NCBI GenBank assembly: GCA_021234155.1
Contig: JAJEKV010000002.1
Coordinates: forward strand, 37,115,107-37,179,106
Direction: 5' to 3'
Length of the DNA stretch: 64,000 bases
Source of the DNA: Isoetes taiwanensis
Taxonomy: Eukaryota; Streptophyta; Lycopodiopsida; Isoetales; Isoetaceae
The notes beneath the pieces were generated by a model. That model saw only the letters and a program-made list of their open reading frames with translations, did not search any database and was not told the DNA's origin. A program made the translations under genes and the position numbers. Shown here piece by piece: positions 43,866 through 55,353 of this stretch (position 1 is its first letter; each line of letters begins with the position of its first letter).

Positions 43866-45205
43866 ATAAAGCACATGTTTCTTGTGGGCAATGGATACAG
43901 AATCAAGAGTCTCATTTTGACGTTTGGCAATCCTGGGGTTATTCTAGCCCTATCGATCGAAGGAGGAGACAAAACTTATAAAAATAACGTGGAGACATGG
44001 GACAGATGCAAGGAGCTTTACCTTGTTCCAACCTCTGACGAGCGCATTGTTCAATATGCTCCAAATTTTGAGGGCTGGGTATGTTTACTTGTCAACTTCA
44101 TTCTTTAGCTTCTTTATTTTACATAGTTGCATTATTTTCTCTTCTTACAGAGCAAAAAGAAAATCTAAGACCTTCCAAAGGGCTTCATGCACTTGGTAAG
44201 GATAGCCCGGGAAGAGAGGTCATTACCAGAAAGGAGGAATGTAGATGCAGAGCCATCCCACTACAAGAGATTTTGCATGTTTAATCAAAACAATTTATTT
44301 TCGATCATACAAAGCTTAATCGCACGAAAACCGGCCTGACGGATAAGCCACGTGGATTTTACTTTGACTCGCATTTAAACCGGTCGGACCTGGATAAGCC
44401 ACAGGATTTTACTTTGGTTATAGCAGACCTTCCTTATGGCTTCAAGTTAAAAGACAACTACTACGATGACAATCCCTTAAAAAATTCCGAATTTAATGTG
44501 TTCGTCGATGGCATAAAGCAGATCACAATAGCCAAACTGGCATCTTGTGTTTCATTCTAGCATGCAAGCTGGCCTTGTGGAATCCACCTTCAAAAATCAC
44601 TTTGGATCCCCTTACAAGCAGGATATGAAAACTTGGTCTGGTAAGTTTCTTATTTTGGAATAAAGTTGTTTCATATTTTAGTTTCTATTTCTAATTTATA
44701 ACTGGAGTTGCTTACGTGTTGACCTTCTTGTTTTTGTTTCTTATTCTGAATAGGAATTATTTAGTCCTAGTTAGTACATTGTTTCCTTGTTTAGTGTTAA
44801 CCGTACTTCTAATATTTTTGTAGGTACAAAACAAATATAAACTACCATGGTAGAGGACCCAGATTGCTAAGCAAGGTAGAATATCTCCATGTTGCTTACT
44901 GGAGGTTCGACAGAAAGAGGACCATAGAACATTTCAACACTGCAGCCTGCCAGAACTTTTCCAATGCCTTAGAGTTTCTAGCGGTGTTGCAGAAAACTTC
45001 AGGACCCTAGTGCACAAGGCAGGATAGTTAATCACTACCAGAAACCACAAAAGCTGATCAACTATCTCATTGACATGTTCTTACATCCAGGAGATTGGGT
45101 GATTGATGTTGTTTCTGGCTCTGGTACTATGATCGCTTGTGCACTTAAGAAGGAATGATTTGGCAGATGCTACCTTCCTTTTGAAGAGAGGTAATATCTT
45201 GGAAT
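43866..45205 (+). pseudogene. N4/N6-type DNA methylase remnant with introns
   Basis: Several exon-like blocks share the order of an N4/N6 (amino-)methyltransferase. First comes MFLVGNGYRIKSLILTFGNP (43,876 on). Then TLVIADLPYGFKLKDNYYDD at about 44,415, matching motif IV (D-P-P-Y, here DLPY). Last, at about 45,040-45,160, comes KLINYLIDMFLHPGDWVIDV followed by VSGSGTMIACALK, matching motif X and the SAM-binding motif I (G-S-G-T). A CYLPFEER end follows. Splice-like borders (GG/GTATG at 44,079, TCTG/GTAAGT at about 44,640, TTTTTGTAG at about 44,823) point to a spliced eukaryotic gene. Stops and shifts, and the DLPY change, make it inactive. Target base unknown. Confidence 0.7.
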
Positions 45206-45264
45206 TGATGGTACTCCTGTGGAGTTCTTTCAAGTGTTTTTGGACTGGATTGGTGGTGATGTGT

Positions 45265-46230
45265 ACGATGCCTTTCGAGATTTCAGAAGGCAAAGGCGTT
45301 TAGATAAAATTATTTACTCAAACTGCATTTCTCTCATTCCCAAGTGTAAGGAGCCTTTATCAATTTTAGATTGGTGTCCTATTGCCTTGTTATCTTCTGT
45401 ATATAAGATCTTCGCCAAAGCGAATGCATAAAAGCTTCGAAACATTCTTGCTGATTCTATATCTTCTACACATTTAGGAGTTTTTGCCACGGCATTGCAT
45501 TTTAAACAATGTAGCTGCTACTTATGAAGGTATTTATTAGGCTTGACTTCAAAGTCATGAAATAGTGTATCTGAAGCTGGATTTTGGAAAAGCATATGAC
45601 ATTGTTGACTAGGCTTTCCTAGAGAAATATCTCTTATATTTTGGTTTTGGTGTCCAATTCATAGCTGATGTCATCCATTATTCTCCTCGCTCTTCTATTA
45701 TTTCCTAGAAGGAAACCTCGGCATTCTTTCAAGTGGGTCGTGGTATCAGTCAGAATTGCCCATTGGCTCCACTGTTGTTTGCAATTGTGGCAGACGTTCT
45801 TGCCAAGGTCTAAGGAATCTTGCAAGGACTTTCTATAAACAATGGGTCGCAGGAGGTTTGTAATCAATATGCAGATGACACTTTCCTTTTTTTAAGGGCA
45901 GTTGAGCAGAATTTGCAAAATGATGTTGATCCTTGCTAGATTCGTTTTCTCTACCATCTGATTTTTTGTTGATGAGTAGAACTGTATGGCACTATGGGCA
46001 TTGGACTCTCCAATTTTACCATGTGTAACTGCCTTTCTAAGGAAGGTTCTTCCCCATAGTAAAGCGTCGGTATTGCTATAATTGTTCATCTCATCTGGAA
46101 AAGCTTGGGTGGCAGTGATTAAGGACTTGGAAAAGCATTTCTTTTGATGGTCCACAGTTAAGCTTTCCATGGCTGGAAGAATTGTTATGGCCAAGTCAGT
46201 GCTTAGTAGCATACATGTGTATATGGCTTC
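45265..46230 (+). pseudogene. L1-type LINE reverse transcriptase remnant
   Basis: Plus-strand fragments: ISLIPKCKEPLSILDWCPIA (motif 1), KLDFGKAYDIVD (about 45,577), GRGISQNCPLAPLLFAIVAD (about 45,740) and NQYADDTFLFLRAVEQNLQN (about 45,865), which keeps YADD. A C-terminal part continues to about 46,220 (SFPWLEELLWP). Stops interrupt every block. No 3' end or poly(A) was located, because an opposite-strand LINE remnant follows. Confidence 0.8.
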
Positions 46231-46299
46231 ATTCGTGCTAGCTCTACTCTGATTTCATCCCACCATTGTGATTTCATCCTTTTCTTTGGGCTTTTGCTC

Positions 46300-46930
46300 T
46301 CATTAGAATTGATAAGGATGCAATATCCCATCTTCTTGTAGCTCATAATCAACATCATGGTCATGGGCATCCATGGAATTGATCAATCAATGTTGCATTC
46401 GAAAATTCAAGCATTTGCAATATAAAGTCAATTTGCATTCGCAATTTATAGTTGAGACATAGTTGTTCTGCTTGCATAGAGAGCCTTCTAGCCTCCATCC
46501 ATTGCCTAATCTAAGTATCCCAATAAGTGGAGGTAGTGAACTGTATTCCTAGGCATTTGTAAGTTTGCATTATTTCCACCTCTTGATCTTGGTAAATGAA
46601 GCAAGGATGTCTTTGTTGGCTTGAAGACGACACTAGGAGCACTTTGGTTTTAGCCAAATGTACATCCCAGTGGCCTGGTAGATAGATAGTTAGTGCATAT
46701 AGATGTTGCTAATACTCGTTGGGGTGCAGACTAAGAGGTCCATGTCATCCTCATATAACAGCTGCTGGATGATATAGTGATCAAGCCTAGTCCCTCCACT
46801 TTTATGTTGCGTAAAACCAACCCTCAAGCTGATCAACGTACAATCCAAACAACGTAGGAGAGATTGGGCATCCTTGGCGAACTCCGAATGCTACTGTTGA
46901 TAACTCGTCCTGGTAGCATAATTCATATAG
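46300..46930 (-). pseudogene. LINE reverse-transcriptase fragment (pentanucleotide-tail family)
   Basis: Minus-strand translation reads GVRQGCPISPTLFGLYVDQL at about 46,880-46,810, LYEDDMDLLV at about 46,770-46,740 (YADD changed to YEDD) and YKCLGIQFTTSTYWDT at about 46,560. The LFGLYxDxLExW and YLGIxF(S/T)T motifs are shared with the LINEs at 48.5 kb and 58.1-62.9 kb, placing it in that family. Confidence 0.75.
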
Positions 46931-47204
46931 CCTATAATGGTGATCATTAATCTACCTCCTTCCTCCATTCACACGATTGTGCCCACTCTCTCTCTCCATC
47001 CCCTCTTCTTTCTTATTTCATCCTTAGAATGTTCATGTTTTCAATGCATGTATTAATAGAGTAACTCTATATATTCAACTCTAGAGATGATGAGCTCTTG
47101 ATCTATTGAGATTTTTAAGGTTTAGACTCCTCCTCCCGCACATCCACACATGCATTTATATATTTTCATCATATATTATGTTGTTTGACTTCTCCGCTTG
47201 TCAT

Positions 47205-47467
47205 ATCTTCAGGAGGTTATGGACATGCGAGATCAGCTATGTCCTCGGGCACACACTTGACATGTATATAAACATTGATGTATACTTGTACAGTTTGACA
47301 GCATTCTTATTACTGCCACAGTTTTTCCCTCGAAAACCCTTCGGGGCAGGGGTTTTTTAACCCGGACAGTAATACGTTTGTTGCGCTCCTTATGGGTCCC
47401 ATAGGCCGATTGGCCTCAGTGGACGATAAAAAATCATTCTCATTCTCATTCTCATTCTCATTCTCAT
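47205..47467 (+). mobile_element. 5'-truncated LINE 3' end with CATTCT tail
   Basis: Matches the 3' end at 5719-5950 in the other orientation: ATGGACATGCGAGATCAGCT, GTATACTTGTACAGTTTGAC, then GGGGTTTTTTAACCCGGACA and a GTGGACGATAAAAAA block. It ends in about five CATTCT units (47,434-47,467), a hexamer variant of the ATTCT tail of its relatives. Confidence 0.85.
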
Positions 47468-47959
47468 TTAACCTCATCGATCTTCTATTTCCTTTTATAC
47501 CTTATATAGAATTTCTTTAAACAATTGCCACGATCAATTCTCGTGGACTTTGATGCAATTTGAGTGTTATTTCGTAGCATTAATTATAGACGTCACTTGG
47601 CCTTCCTTGTTCCCTACAATGCCACATCACCTTTTTGATCTCATAAAGTTGTCACAATTGATTTGAGGTGGTTATGGAAATTGAGTGCTTTTAGAATTGC
47701 TTCCTTATATACTAAAATGATGTATTTTGCATGTCATGATTATGCCATTTGAATAGTTTGATTCAGTTCCCTTTGTGTTTTAATCCTTCTTTACCTTTAT
47801 AATTTTTAACACACTATAGAGACACTGATTTTGGCAATACATTGCTGTGTCCATCTCTTTCCAATCCTTGGACTGGCTATGTCTAGATAATTTTAGAAGC
47901 ATAAATTTACCACTAGCATTAGCATGATCTTATTTTATTCTTGGTAGCCTTTTAATATT
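47468..47959. other. Unassigned interval
   Basis: AT-rich, no frame or repeat that can be supported. Confidence 0.4.
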
Positions 47960-48102
47960 TGGTTATTGTGTTTGGTGATGGGGCCTAGTCCCCAGGTTTT
48001 AGATGGGTTGTTGCCCTTGCATGTGCCGTCCTATAACCCGTTGGGTTTCCGTGGACGTAAAAATTCATCTTATCTTATCTTATCTTATCTTATCTTATCT
48101 TC
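47960..48102 (+). mobile_element. LINE 3' end with CTTAT tail
   Basis: A short 3' UTR (GGGGCCTAGTCCCCAGG hairpin, then CCGTGGACGTAAAAATTCATC) precedes about six and a half CTTAT units (48,069-48,101). The GTGGACG(A/T)AAAAA block before the tail is also found before the ATTCT and CATTCT tails, so the families share a 3' recognition end but differ in tail unit. The 38-bp insertion at 39,961 is a copy of this end. Confidence 0.75.
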
Positions 48103-48529
48103 AACTACATTTCCCTTTTTTTTCAGTTAGGCTTCTTACTCAAGGTGATTGCTAGAATTTGGTTTAGCTCCAAGAAGCTATCTTCATTGTTCATAAACAA
48201 TATCATTTTTGTTGCAGAACAATCTTCATATGATAAAATGTTTAAGTTCGCTAAAGTTGTTTGGCGCAGAGGCGCCACATACAGTTTCATGTTGGAGATC
48301 CATGGATCACGAAGGATTCTCCTCATGGCCCTTCGTCTTGCTTGAGCGTCCTTCTCAAAGCCAAGGCATCCATTCAATGCATTCTTAACTATGCTCAATC
48401 ATTCATCCATTTAAGACATATAACAAGGTAGTCCTATCTTGGGATTTTATAGAACTAACATCGTTATATGACTCCACACTTTTCCATATGGCAAGGAGCA
48501 TGTTAAGGATCTAAAGGAGCTGGTAATGC
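48103..48529. other. Unassigned interval
   Basis: A 91-codon minus frame (48,123-48,398) shows no domain. No other feature. Confidence 0.35.
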
Positions 48530-48856
48530 ACTATTCTGCTGCTTTGTCGTTTTTGTTAAGGCATTTGACCGAGTCCCGAGGAGCAAATTAGGAGATAGAA
48601 TAGCGCAATTAAATGTACCGATTCAGCTGAGATAGGAAGTAGCATGCTTGTACCAAAGAGTACTAGCTAAATTGTCTTTTCCGCTAAATGGGCCAGGAAA
48701 AGTTGAATGCAATATAGGCGTTAAGCAGGGTTGTACGTTATCGCCAACTTTATTTGGTCTATACATTGATGATTTAGAAAACTGGCTTGTTAGAGGAGGA
48801 GGGAATGGTGTAAACCTTGCTGGTTATGTCTTGAGAGTACTATTATATGCGGACAT
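48530..48856 (+). pseudogene. LINE reverse transcriptase, first part, interrupted at YAD
   Basis: Translation gives FVVFVKAFDRVPRSKL, GVKQGCTLSPTLFGLYIDDL and finally VLLYAD, where it stops being LINE sequence at about 48,853. The remainder of the same protein resumes at 52,824 (MVLTSRSKEGL). One stop lies between the first two blocks. This copy belongs to the LFGLYxDxL family. Confidence 0.85.
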
Positions 48857-49653
48857 TAGGGCGGATTTGGGGTCTCAAAATGGCCCATATCTTGGATGCC
48901 AGAATTCCACGTCATGTTTCTCACGACCAATGATGTTTGCGCATTTTTTTCCAAAGTCAGTATTAGTTGGCAAGTAGAAAGAGGAGCAGGCTTACTTGGC
49001 ATCCACATGGCGAAATTTCATAGGACATGTGTGTGCATTCATTGCAACCACATTAATGGCCCGTATTTTTCGAAAATCGTATCGCGGACCAAAATAATGG
49101 CTACTTTTCCCGCCTACTGTGCACATGCCCACATGCACCAACCACCTTATCAAATTTTGGCACCAAAATTTCCATTGTTCACATTAGCGCTGCTACGTGC
49201 ATCCTCTCCGCCTTCGCTCTTCATTTGGAATCCAAGTCTCCAATAGTGTCCGTGTTTTTATGGGCGAGAATAGAGTTAAGCAACAACGGCGCAGGCGATG
49301 TGCGGACAAGCAAACGTCACGTTACATGCCATGTTTTTACTACCCAAATTTTTTTCTCAAGTTTTCCTACTTTTCAGCTCTTCCCCATTCATCGTATTGC
49401 TCTCTCGCCATTCATTCTTACAATTCAACGAATCAATCGATCTATCCATAGGCTCGTGGGTGAGAATGCTATCCTTAACGAAGGGTGACTATGGAGTTAC
49501 ATCACCGGAGCGACATTCATACGCAATGAATAGGTAGAACTATAGGGTTCAAAATAAATGCTATGGATAGTATATTGCAAAAAAAAAAAAAGGGAGGGGG
49601 GAAAGGGATTTGAAGAGCGTGATATTTGCAAATTTGCACCCTCAACAATACAT

Positions 49654-51302
49654 GGATCACACCATGCGAAAATGCATATGCACTTTGTAAATGTGTAGTG
49701 AGATTTCGGTCATGTGATCCTTGCTTTTTTTCTTCCCTCTTCTTGATTTATATTCACTCACTGAATCAAATATTTTTCTTTGGGCTATATTTATCAGATG
49801 TCGGGGATTTGAGACTAGGGAAAAGCATTACTAGCATCGTTGTTGTCTAACATATGGACATAAGAGACATGCTTTTCCAAGATATACATTCGTGACAATG
49901 GGCATTTAGTTTTACGCTGTAAAGTTGTGGGAGCCGAGCTTGAAAGTCGTCCCCATGATCTCTTTTAAGCTTAATTGTGCAAGCCTTATGAGAATGGTGT
50001 CCTTGCAATGAAGAAATGTTTGATAAGACGGCATCCGGGGTTGTTGAAAAAATGAGTTACAAAATATTTGCTCCATTAGAGGTGTTTACTAATGCCACGA
50101 CACAAAAGCTCCAAAGACATATTGTATAAAATGTCGCTTTCATGAGCCTTTGGATCAGTTAACTCAAAGTGTCACATATGGAAACATTGTTAGGTTTGAT
50201 AAAATAACATAAAAATCTTATTTAATAAAGCTTTGGTTGTTGGTAAAGTGTTGGCTTATTGATTAAGTGTTTGTATTTTGCTTTGGGACCCTCTTTGAAA
50301 AAGTTTAGTTCATAAAACATAATATAACTTGGAATGATACATATTTTATATGCAAATGGGAGACTATTGATGAGGGACTTGGTGTTATTATCTATTGACA
50401 ACAAACAAGAAAGTGGATCACACCATGCGAATTTAGTATATTCCAACCTTTTAGCTTATACAAAATTTGCTTGGTGTGATCTTTTTGGAAAAAGATGATT
50501 TCCTATAGTAAAATTACTTTGATTATCTTTTAATAAAAGAAATATATATGTGTCTTATTTGAAGTTAAGTGTGGATATGTGACGTGCTCATTTATTGATA
50601 AAGTGTTTGCTTTTTGAAAAGGGCTAATAACTTTATGTACTACTAGAGTTGGTAAAGTATTTTAGATGTAAATAGAATGCTTGATGTGATCCTTCTTAAA
50701 AAAAGATATGCTCTTTGAAAAGGACTAATAACTTTATGCACTTGGGGTGGTAAAGCATTAAATGAGAAGGGTACTTGTGTTTAATTTTAATTTGACAACA
50801 AATAAGAAAGTGGATCACACGATGCGAATTTAGTGTGTTCCATTTTTGTTGCATATGTACTATTCGCTTGGTGTGATCCTTCTTGAAAAATAATATGCTC
50901 TTTGAAAAGGGATAATGACTTATGTACTTAAGAGTGGTAAAGCATTTTAGATACAAATAGGAATGAGTACTTGTGTTTAATTTTAATTTGACAACAAATA
51001 AGAAAGTGGATCACACCATGCGAATTTAGTGTGTCCCTTTTTTTTTTGCATATGTATTATTCGCTTGGTGTGATCCATCTTGAAAAAAAAATAGCTTTTA
51101 AGTAAAAGGAAAGAAAGAAATATCTTATTTAAAGTGTAAAGTGTTAGTATATAAAGTGTTGGTTTATTAAAATACTATTTGTTTACGCTAAGTTGTAAGT
51201 TCAATATTTATGTTTCTATTTACTTTTTTACGCAAGGATCACACCAGGTGAATTTCTTATATGCAATTACTTCTGCGCATGAAGATTTCGCATCATATGA
51301 TC
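49654..51302. repeat. Repeated hairpins, GGATCACACCATGCGAA ... TTCGCTTGGTGTGATCC
   Basis: GGATCACACCATGCGAA or a close variant occurs at 49,654, 50,415, 50,812, 51,008 and 51,238. Each is followed 40-70 bp later by its reverse complement (for example 50,864-50,879 and 51,061-51,076), so each pair can form a stem with 16-17 bp. Around 50,600-51,080 the hairpins are part of a ~196-bp tandem unit that also includes TTTAATTTTAATTTGACAAC. No ORF explains them. Confidence 0.8.
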
Positions 51303-52213
51303 CTCTTTAAACAAGGATGGCTTTGGCCTTCAATGTTCATAAATTTTATAAATGTTTGCATATAAGAATGTCACATATCATATTTTCTTAAAAAATGGTC
51401 ATCAAATGGATAACTAGTCAAAGAGTTCTTCTACTACTTAAAGAGTTTCAAGACTCATTTTTGCTATAATTTAAATAGCAATAGATTTTTAAAGGAATCT
51501 ATTGTTAAAAGTAGTCAAAGACTTCTTGTATTAGCGGTATCTAAACACAAACACCATAACCTTTGTACTTCAAGAATGTATAAACCCTTCACATTGCAAA
51601 GTATAATGTCATTTATTAGCATCTTCACGGACATTTCCCCCTCCTTATCGGAAGGCTCATCTCAAGGGATCAGATTCGATTCGAATGCCTTCATCCTCTC
51701 TCAATCTCTCACAATATCCTAGGAGGCCGAGAGTTACCGCCACCACAAAATCGGACTAAATTTGAAACGCCCCGAAATGACGGTTTCTTGCCACTCAACG
51801 GATCCAATGGATATAAACTGCCATCCGCCCAGATGTCGACACTTTTTGAGCCTGCAAGACACAACACGTCGAGGTCTAAGTTCTTATTTTTTAGACCTCC
51901 TTTTTTGCGATTGAAGACTGGAGCATATTCGTGAGTCGGGCTGGATCCTTATTCACACATCATTTGGAGCTTCCATATCGCATGGATCGCATCCGGCTAC
52001 AAAATGAAGGTGTACAATTTGTATGCCCCAAAGACATTAAGCTTCATGTGAGCCGAACGTTAAGACTAACCTCGCTTTTGAAATTTGCAACGTGCATATG
52101 GAAATCGAAAAGTCCATTCTCCTACAACCCATGCTTTTATACATTAAGCAAATTCAAATTTCGAATTGTAGGGGAAGCCTGTATTGGGATGAAGTAAAGA
52201 TCCCTTAATCTTT

Positions 52214-52405
52214 GGGGTTCACATGGACGAATCACCGGCTACCGCTTAAAACTCGCCGAACTTGGGCCGAGGCAAAAAATTCAGCCCCGCTTTTGGAAAA
52301 TCAGCCCTTGCAAGATCCAACTTATGTAGGCTGATGCAAATTGAATTTTTTAATCAGTCTTGACTCAAATGGAGGGCCTAAACTTCTCCATGTGAACCAC
52401 CCATA
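52214..52405. mobile_element. Small foldback element inside the 3.97-kb element
   Basis: Inverted ends: GGGGTTCACATGGACGAA at the left, and CTTCTCCATGTGAACCACC at the right, whose complement reads GGTGGTTCACATGGAGAAG. The interval is about 190 bp with no ORF. The boundaries are approximate and no target duplication was assigned. Confidence 0.5.
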
Positions 52406-52823
52406 AGAAGCAGAAATCAAAATACGAAATAAAAGTTCGATACAAAGCTTCAACCTACACATTCAAATTTTGAAATGTGGAAGGCGGGAAGCTTGTATGG
52501 CCATGGCCTCTAAATGAAAATAGCGCAAGAATCGGTGACACGCACGCTTGGTATCTGACAAACCAAGAGACACCGTCATGAGTTGCCGGTATGCTAGAAT
52601 GCAAGTGGCTTTTTAGAAGCGCCACATGTTGCATCAGCCTGTCTGACAACCAACAGAATTAAATACATATGGCGCCATGAATGCGCAATCCCCCTTATTC
52701 CGGGAGAATATTCCAAGTAAATCTGTAATGATGAGATTTTGGTATCCTAGGTGGCATGGGAAAAAAGGAGCGGAAATATGACGTGGAATGGCTGATAGGA
52801 GGCCATTTTCAGACCCCAAATGT

Positions 52824-54095
52824 GACATGGTACTAACGTCTAGATCGAAAGAGGGTTTACAAAAACAATTGTCGGTGCTGGAAGAGTTTTGTTCAAGTAT
52901 GACGGTGAATAAAATGAAAACAAAGGTGATGGCAATTGGGACAGGGAGATCTGTGACCATGATGTTAGAGGGGAGAAGCTCTAGAGCAGGTAAGACAACA
53001 TAAATATCTTGGGATGGGTTTTACGAATAATCATAAATGCAATCTAGGGGTGCAAAAAAGGGTTGGAGGTATGAGAGCACTTTATGGTATCGTGAGCATA
53101 TGGAGAAATGTACGCATTTGGAAATGGTATGTAAGGAAAATGATATACAAGATGCTAGTGCAAACAGTACTGCTCTATGGTTGTCCAGCTTGGAGTGCAG
53201 GTTTTATCTAGACATGTGGGAAGAGAAGAAAAGGTCTAGAAAAGATTTATCCTTGAAGAGTTGGGGGGTTAAGCAACAAATGCCATATGCTATGCTGCTT
53301 GCTGAGACAGGATTGATACCCCTAGAAGCGGAACCTCATTGACAAACTCTTGACTATCTTGGTTGCATAAAAAATATGGATCCTAGTAGACTCCCACACC
53401 TTGCTTTATTAGATTCTTCAATGCAGACATGCACAGGTGGGTATAACCGCTTGTCTTAGTAGACTCCCACACCTTGATTTATTAGAATCTTCAAAGCAGA
53501 TATGCACAAGTTGGTATAAGCAGCTTGTACTTTGGGCAGAGCATTGGGGGGTTGACGTGGATAATTTGCCAAGCACCCAGGTAGGCATGGAGATTTTGTT
53601 ATATAGAAAGTGATTAGAAAGTTGTGGTCAGAATGCATGGTAAAGATGAACTTTTATCACAAGTAAATCCCATATGTTGAGCAAAAATACTTGACTACAA
53701 ATATTGGAAGAAAAAAATGGCACCTTATCGCTCAAGCGAGGTTAAGTTCTCATAGGTTAGAGATTACGGCATGGTATTCCTCGGTGGCAGAGTCCTTGTT
53801 GGAGGGTAGTGGTAGAAGATGAGCCAAATTTCGTGGAATTACGTGCTGAACTTGGTATCCTTCTCAAAATTTTTGATGATAGAACCATGAAAGATTGGAG
53901 AGTACCTCCAAGCTTGGTAGAGTCATATACAATTTACCATTGATTTTATCAAGTTTGTGGAAGCTTCAAAACTTTCATAACCTAGGATGTTTTATCTTGA
54001 ACAATTTGTACTAGTTTTGTCGCCTTATGGACCTGAGGGTCTTGAAAGAAGGTGTGACCTTTCAATCAATCAATAAATCATTTAATCAAATTAAA
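52824..54095 (+). pseudogene. LINE reverse transcriptase, second part, with ATCA-type tail
   Basis: Continues the protein broken at 48,856: MVLTSRSKEGLQKQLSVLEE, then KYLGMGFTNN (about 53,005), then MLVQTVLLYGCPAWSAGF (about 53,150). The decayed C-terminus and 3' UTR run to about 54,055. It ends in AATC/AATA repeats (54,062-54,090), a tetranucleotide-like tail. Multiple stops and shifts occur. Confidence 0.8.
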
Positions 54096-54173
54096 GCAAC
54101 CCAAGAATTCGTGCTTCAACACTTCTACGATTAAGCCCCCCAATGCCCAGAGCGCAATATATATCGGACGTCA

Positions 54174-54315
54174 ACATGTTATAGCCACGGGCATATCCGT
54201 GGTATATCCGTGTCTTTGACATGTTATAGCCACGCACAAAAAAATTACACGGCGTTTTTGTGGACTTAGCGGGTTTTTTGCCATTAAAGGCTGGCTATAA
54301 CATGCCCATGTCCGA
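54174..54315. mobile_element. MITE-like element with CATGTTATAGCC ends
   Basis: CATGTTATAGCCACG occurs twice in direct orientation (about 54,174 and 54,219), and GGCTATAACATG once in reverse (about 54,293). So 54,217-54,305 forms an inverted-repeat unit, with an extra left end outside it, perhaps from a nested or partly duplicated copy. Confidence 0.6.
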
Positions 54316-55353
54316 CATTTACCGCGATGGTCCCCCATTTGGCCCCCATTTACCAAGCCAACACGTGCTCCAAAATCCTAGCTTTGAAATATCATGACAA
54401 TCTCAAATTGTTTCCGGATTTGCAACTTCTAAATCCAAAATAATGAAATTTGAGATGCTAGGGCTAATAAGACAACATGGGAGGCCCAAGTGAGCGGCCA
54501 GTATGCGAGGCCAATTATGCGGCCAGTTAAAACTATAAGCTTTCTACTCCGACAGCAAATTGCTATCTCAAAATTAAAACATACCATCAAAAGTTTTATG
54601 GTCCCGTGCTACCCATCTGTTAATTACCATGGGCACATTGGTGACAATTATTGCCACCATACATCAATCTTAGCATGCATAGTCTTCGAAGGTATCGATT
54701 ACATCAAACTATTCTAATAGCCAGCATATAAATTCCTGACATATTAAAGATGCATCTCGTAAAGTACTTAACATGTTTTGCTGGAGAATAAATGATGCAT
54801 CAGTAAAACTAAAAGAAACAGTAAACAGATAGCATACAAAAACTCGCAATTATTACCATCTTCTTGGTTTCTTGATTTTCTCTAGATGCATTTATGTAAC
54901 GGTACTAAAACCACTAATGTGGATTTAGGTGATGTTTCTCTCTAAGTTGCTGTTGAATGGTGGCTTGGGATGCAAAAATCTTCAACTGTAAGCCCAGGCC
55001 TTAGCTGGTAAGTATATTTGGAGAACATAGGTATCTCTAAAAGGTACGCTAAGTCTGGGAGGCTTCTTTCTAGATGTCTATAATAACTCCTAAAGTCTTC
55101 TTAAAGAACATAAATCATACTGAACATGAAAAATGCCATTCCCAATCTCCTTCTGATCCAAACAGTAGCTCTTAGCTATAGGCATAAGCATGCCAAATAA
55201 TGTCCTCTGATGCAAGCGAGGGAAGGCAGTTTCAGCTCATCCCTAAACCCAATGTCGTTCGAACAACTTGGGCTGATGGAGATATGCTCAACAAAATATT
55301 CAGGCTCTCTCCATTCTGGTATTTGTGTCAAGTTTAAGAGTATCTACATAAGG
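54316..55353. other. 3' flank of GID4
   Basis: Probably includes the 3' UTR of the gene at 55,354-57,500. A frame at 55,210-55,665 on the plus strand is antisense to that gene and is not a gene itself. Nothing else recognised. Confidence 0.4.

Larger units (their letters stand above)
48857..52823. mobile_element. ~3.97-kb inverted-repeat DNA element inside the LINE
   Basis: The two ends are imperfect inverted repeats of about 60-90 bp. The left reads ATTTGGGGTCTCAAAATGGC then ATTCCACGTCATGTTTC. The reverse complement of the right reads ATTTGGGGTCTGAAAATGGC then ATTCCACGTCATATTTC. GACAT flanks both sides (48,852-48,856 and 52,824-52,828) and may be the target duplication. No transposase motif was found in the interior, so it is non-autonomous. 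Its long imperfect inverted repeats suggest a Mutator-like or related element. The interior carries a hairpin-bearing tandem repeat and a small foldback element. Confidence 0.75.

Noticed and set aside
43866-45205. Bacterial contamination for the methylase
   Set aside because: Intron-like borders and surrounding plant repeats on both sides show it is part of the nuclear genome.
49197-49540. Overlapping frames in three phases inside the 3.97-kb element
   Set aside because: Low-complexity composition, no domain, and no conserved start region.
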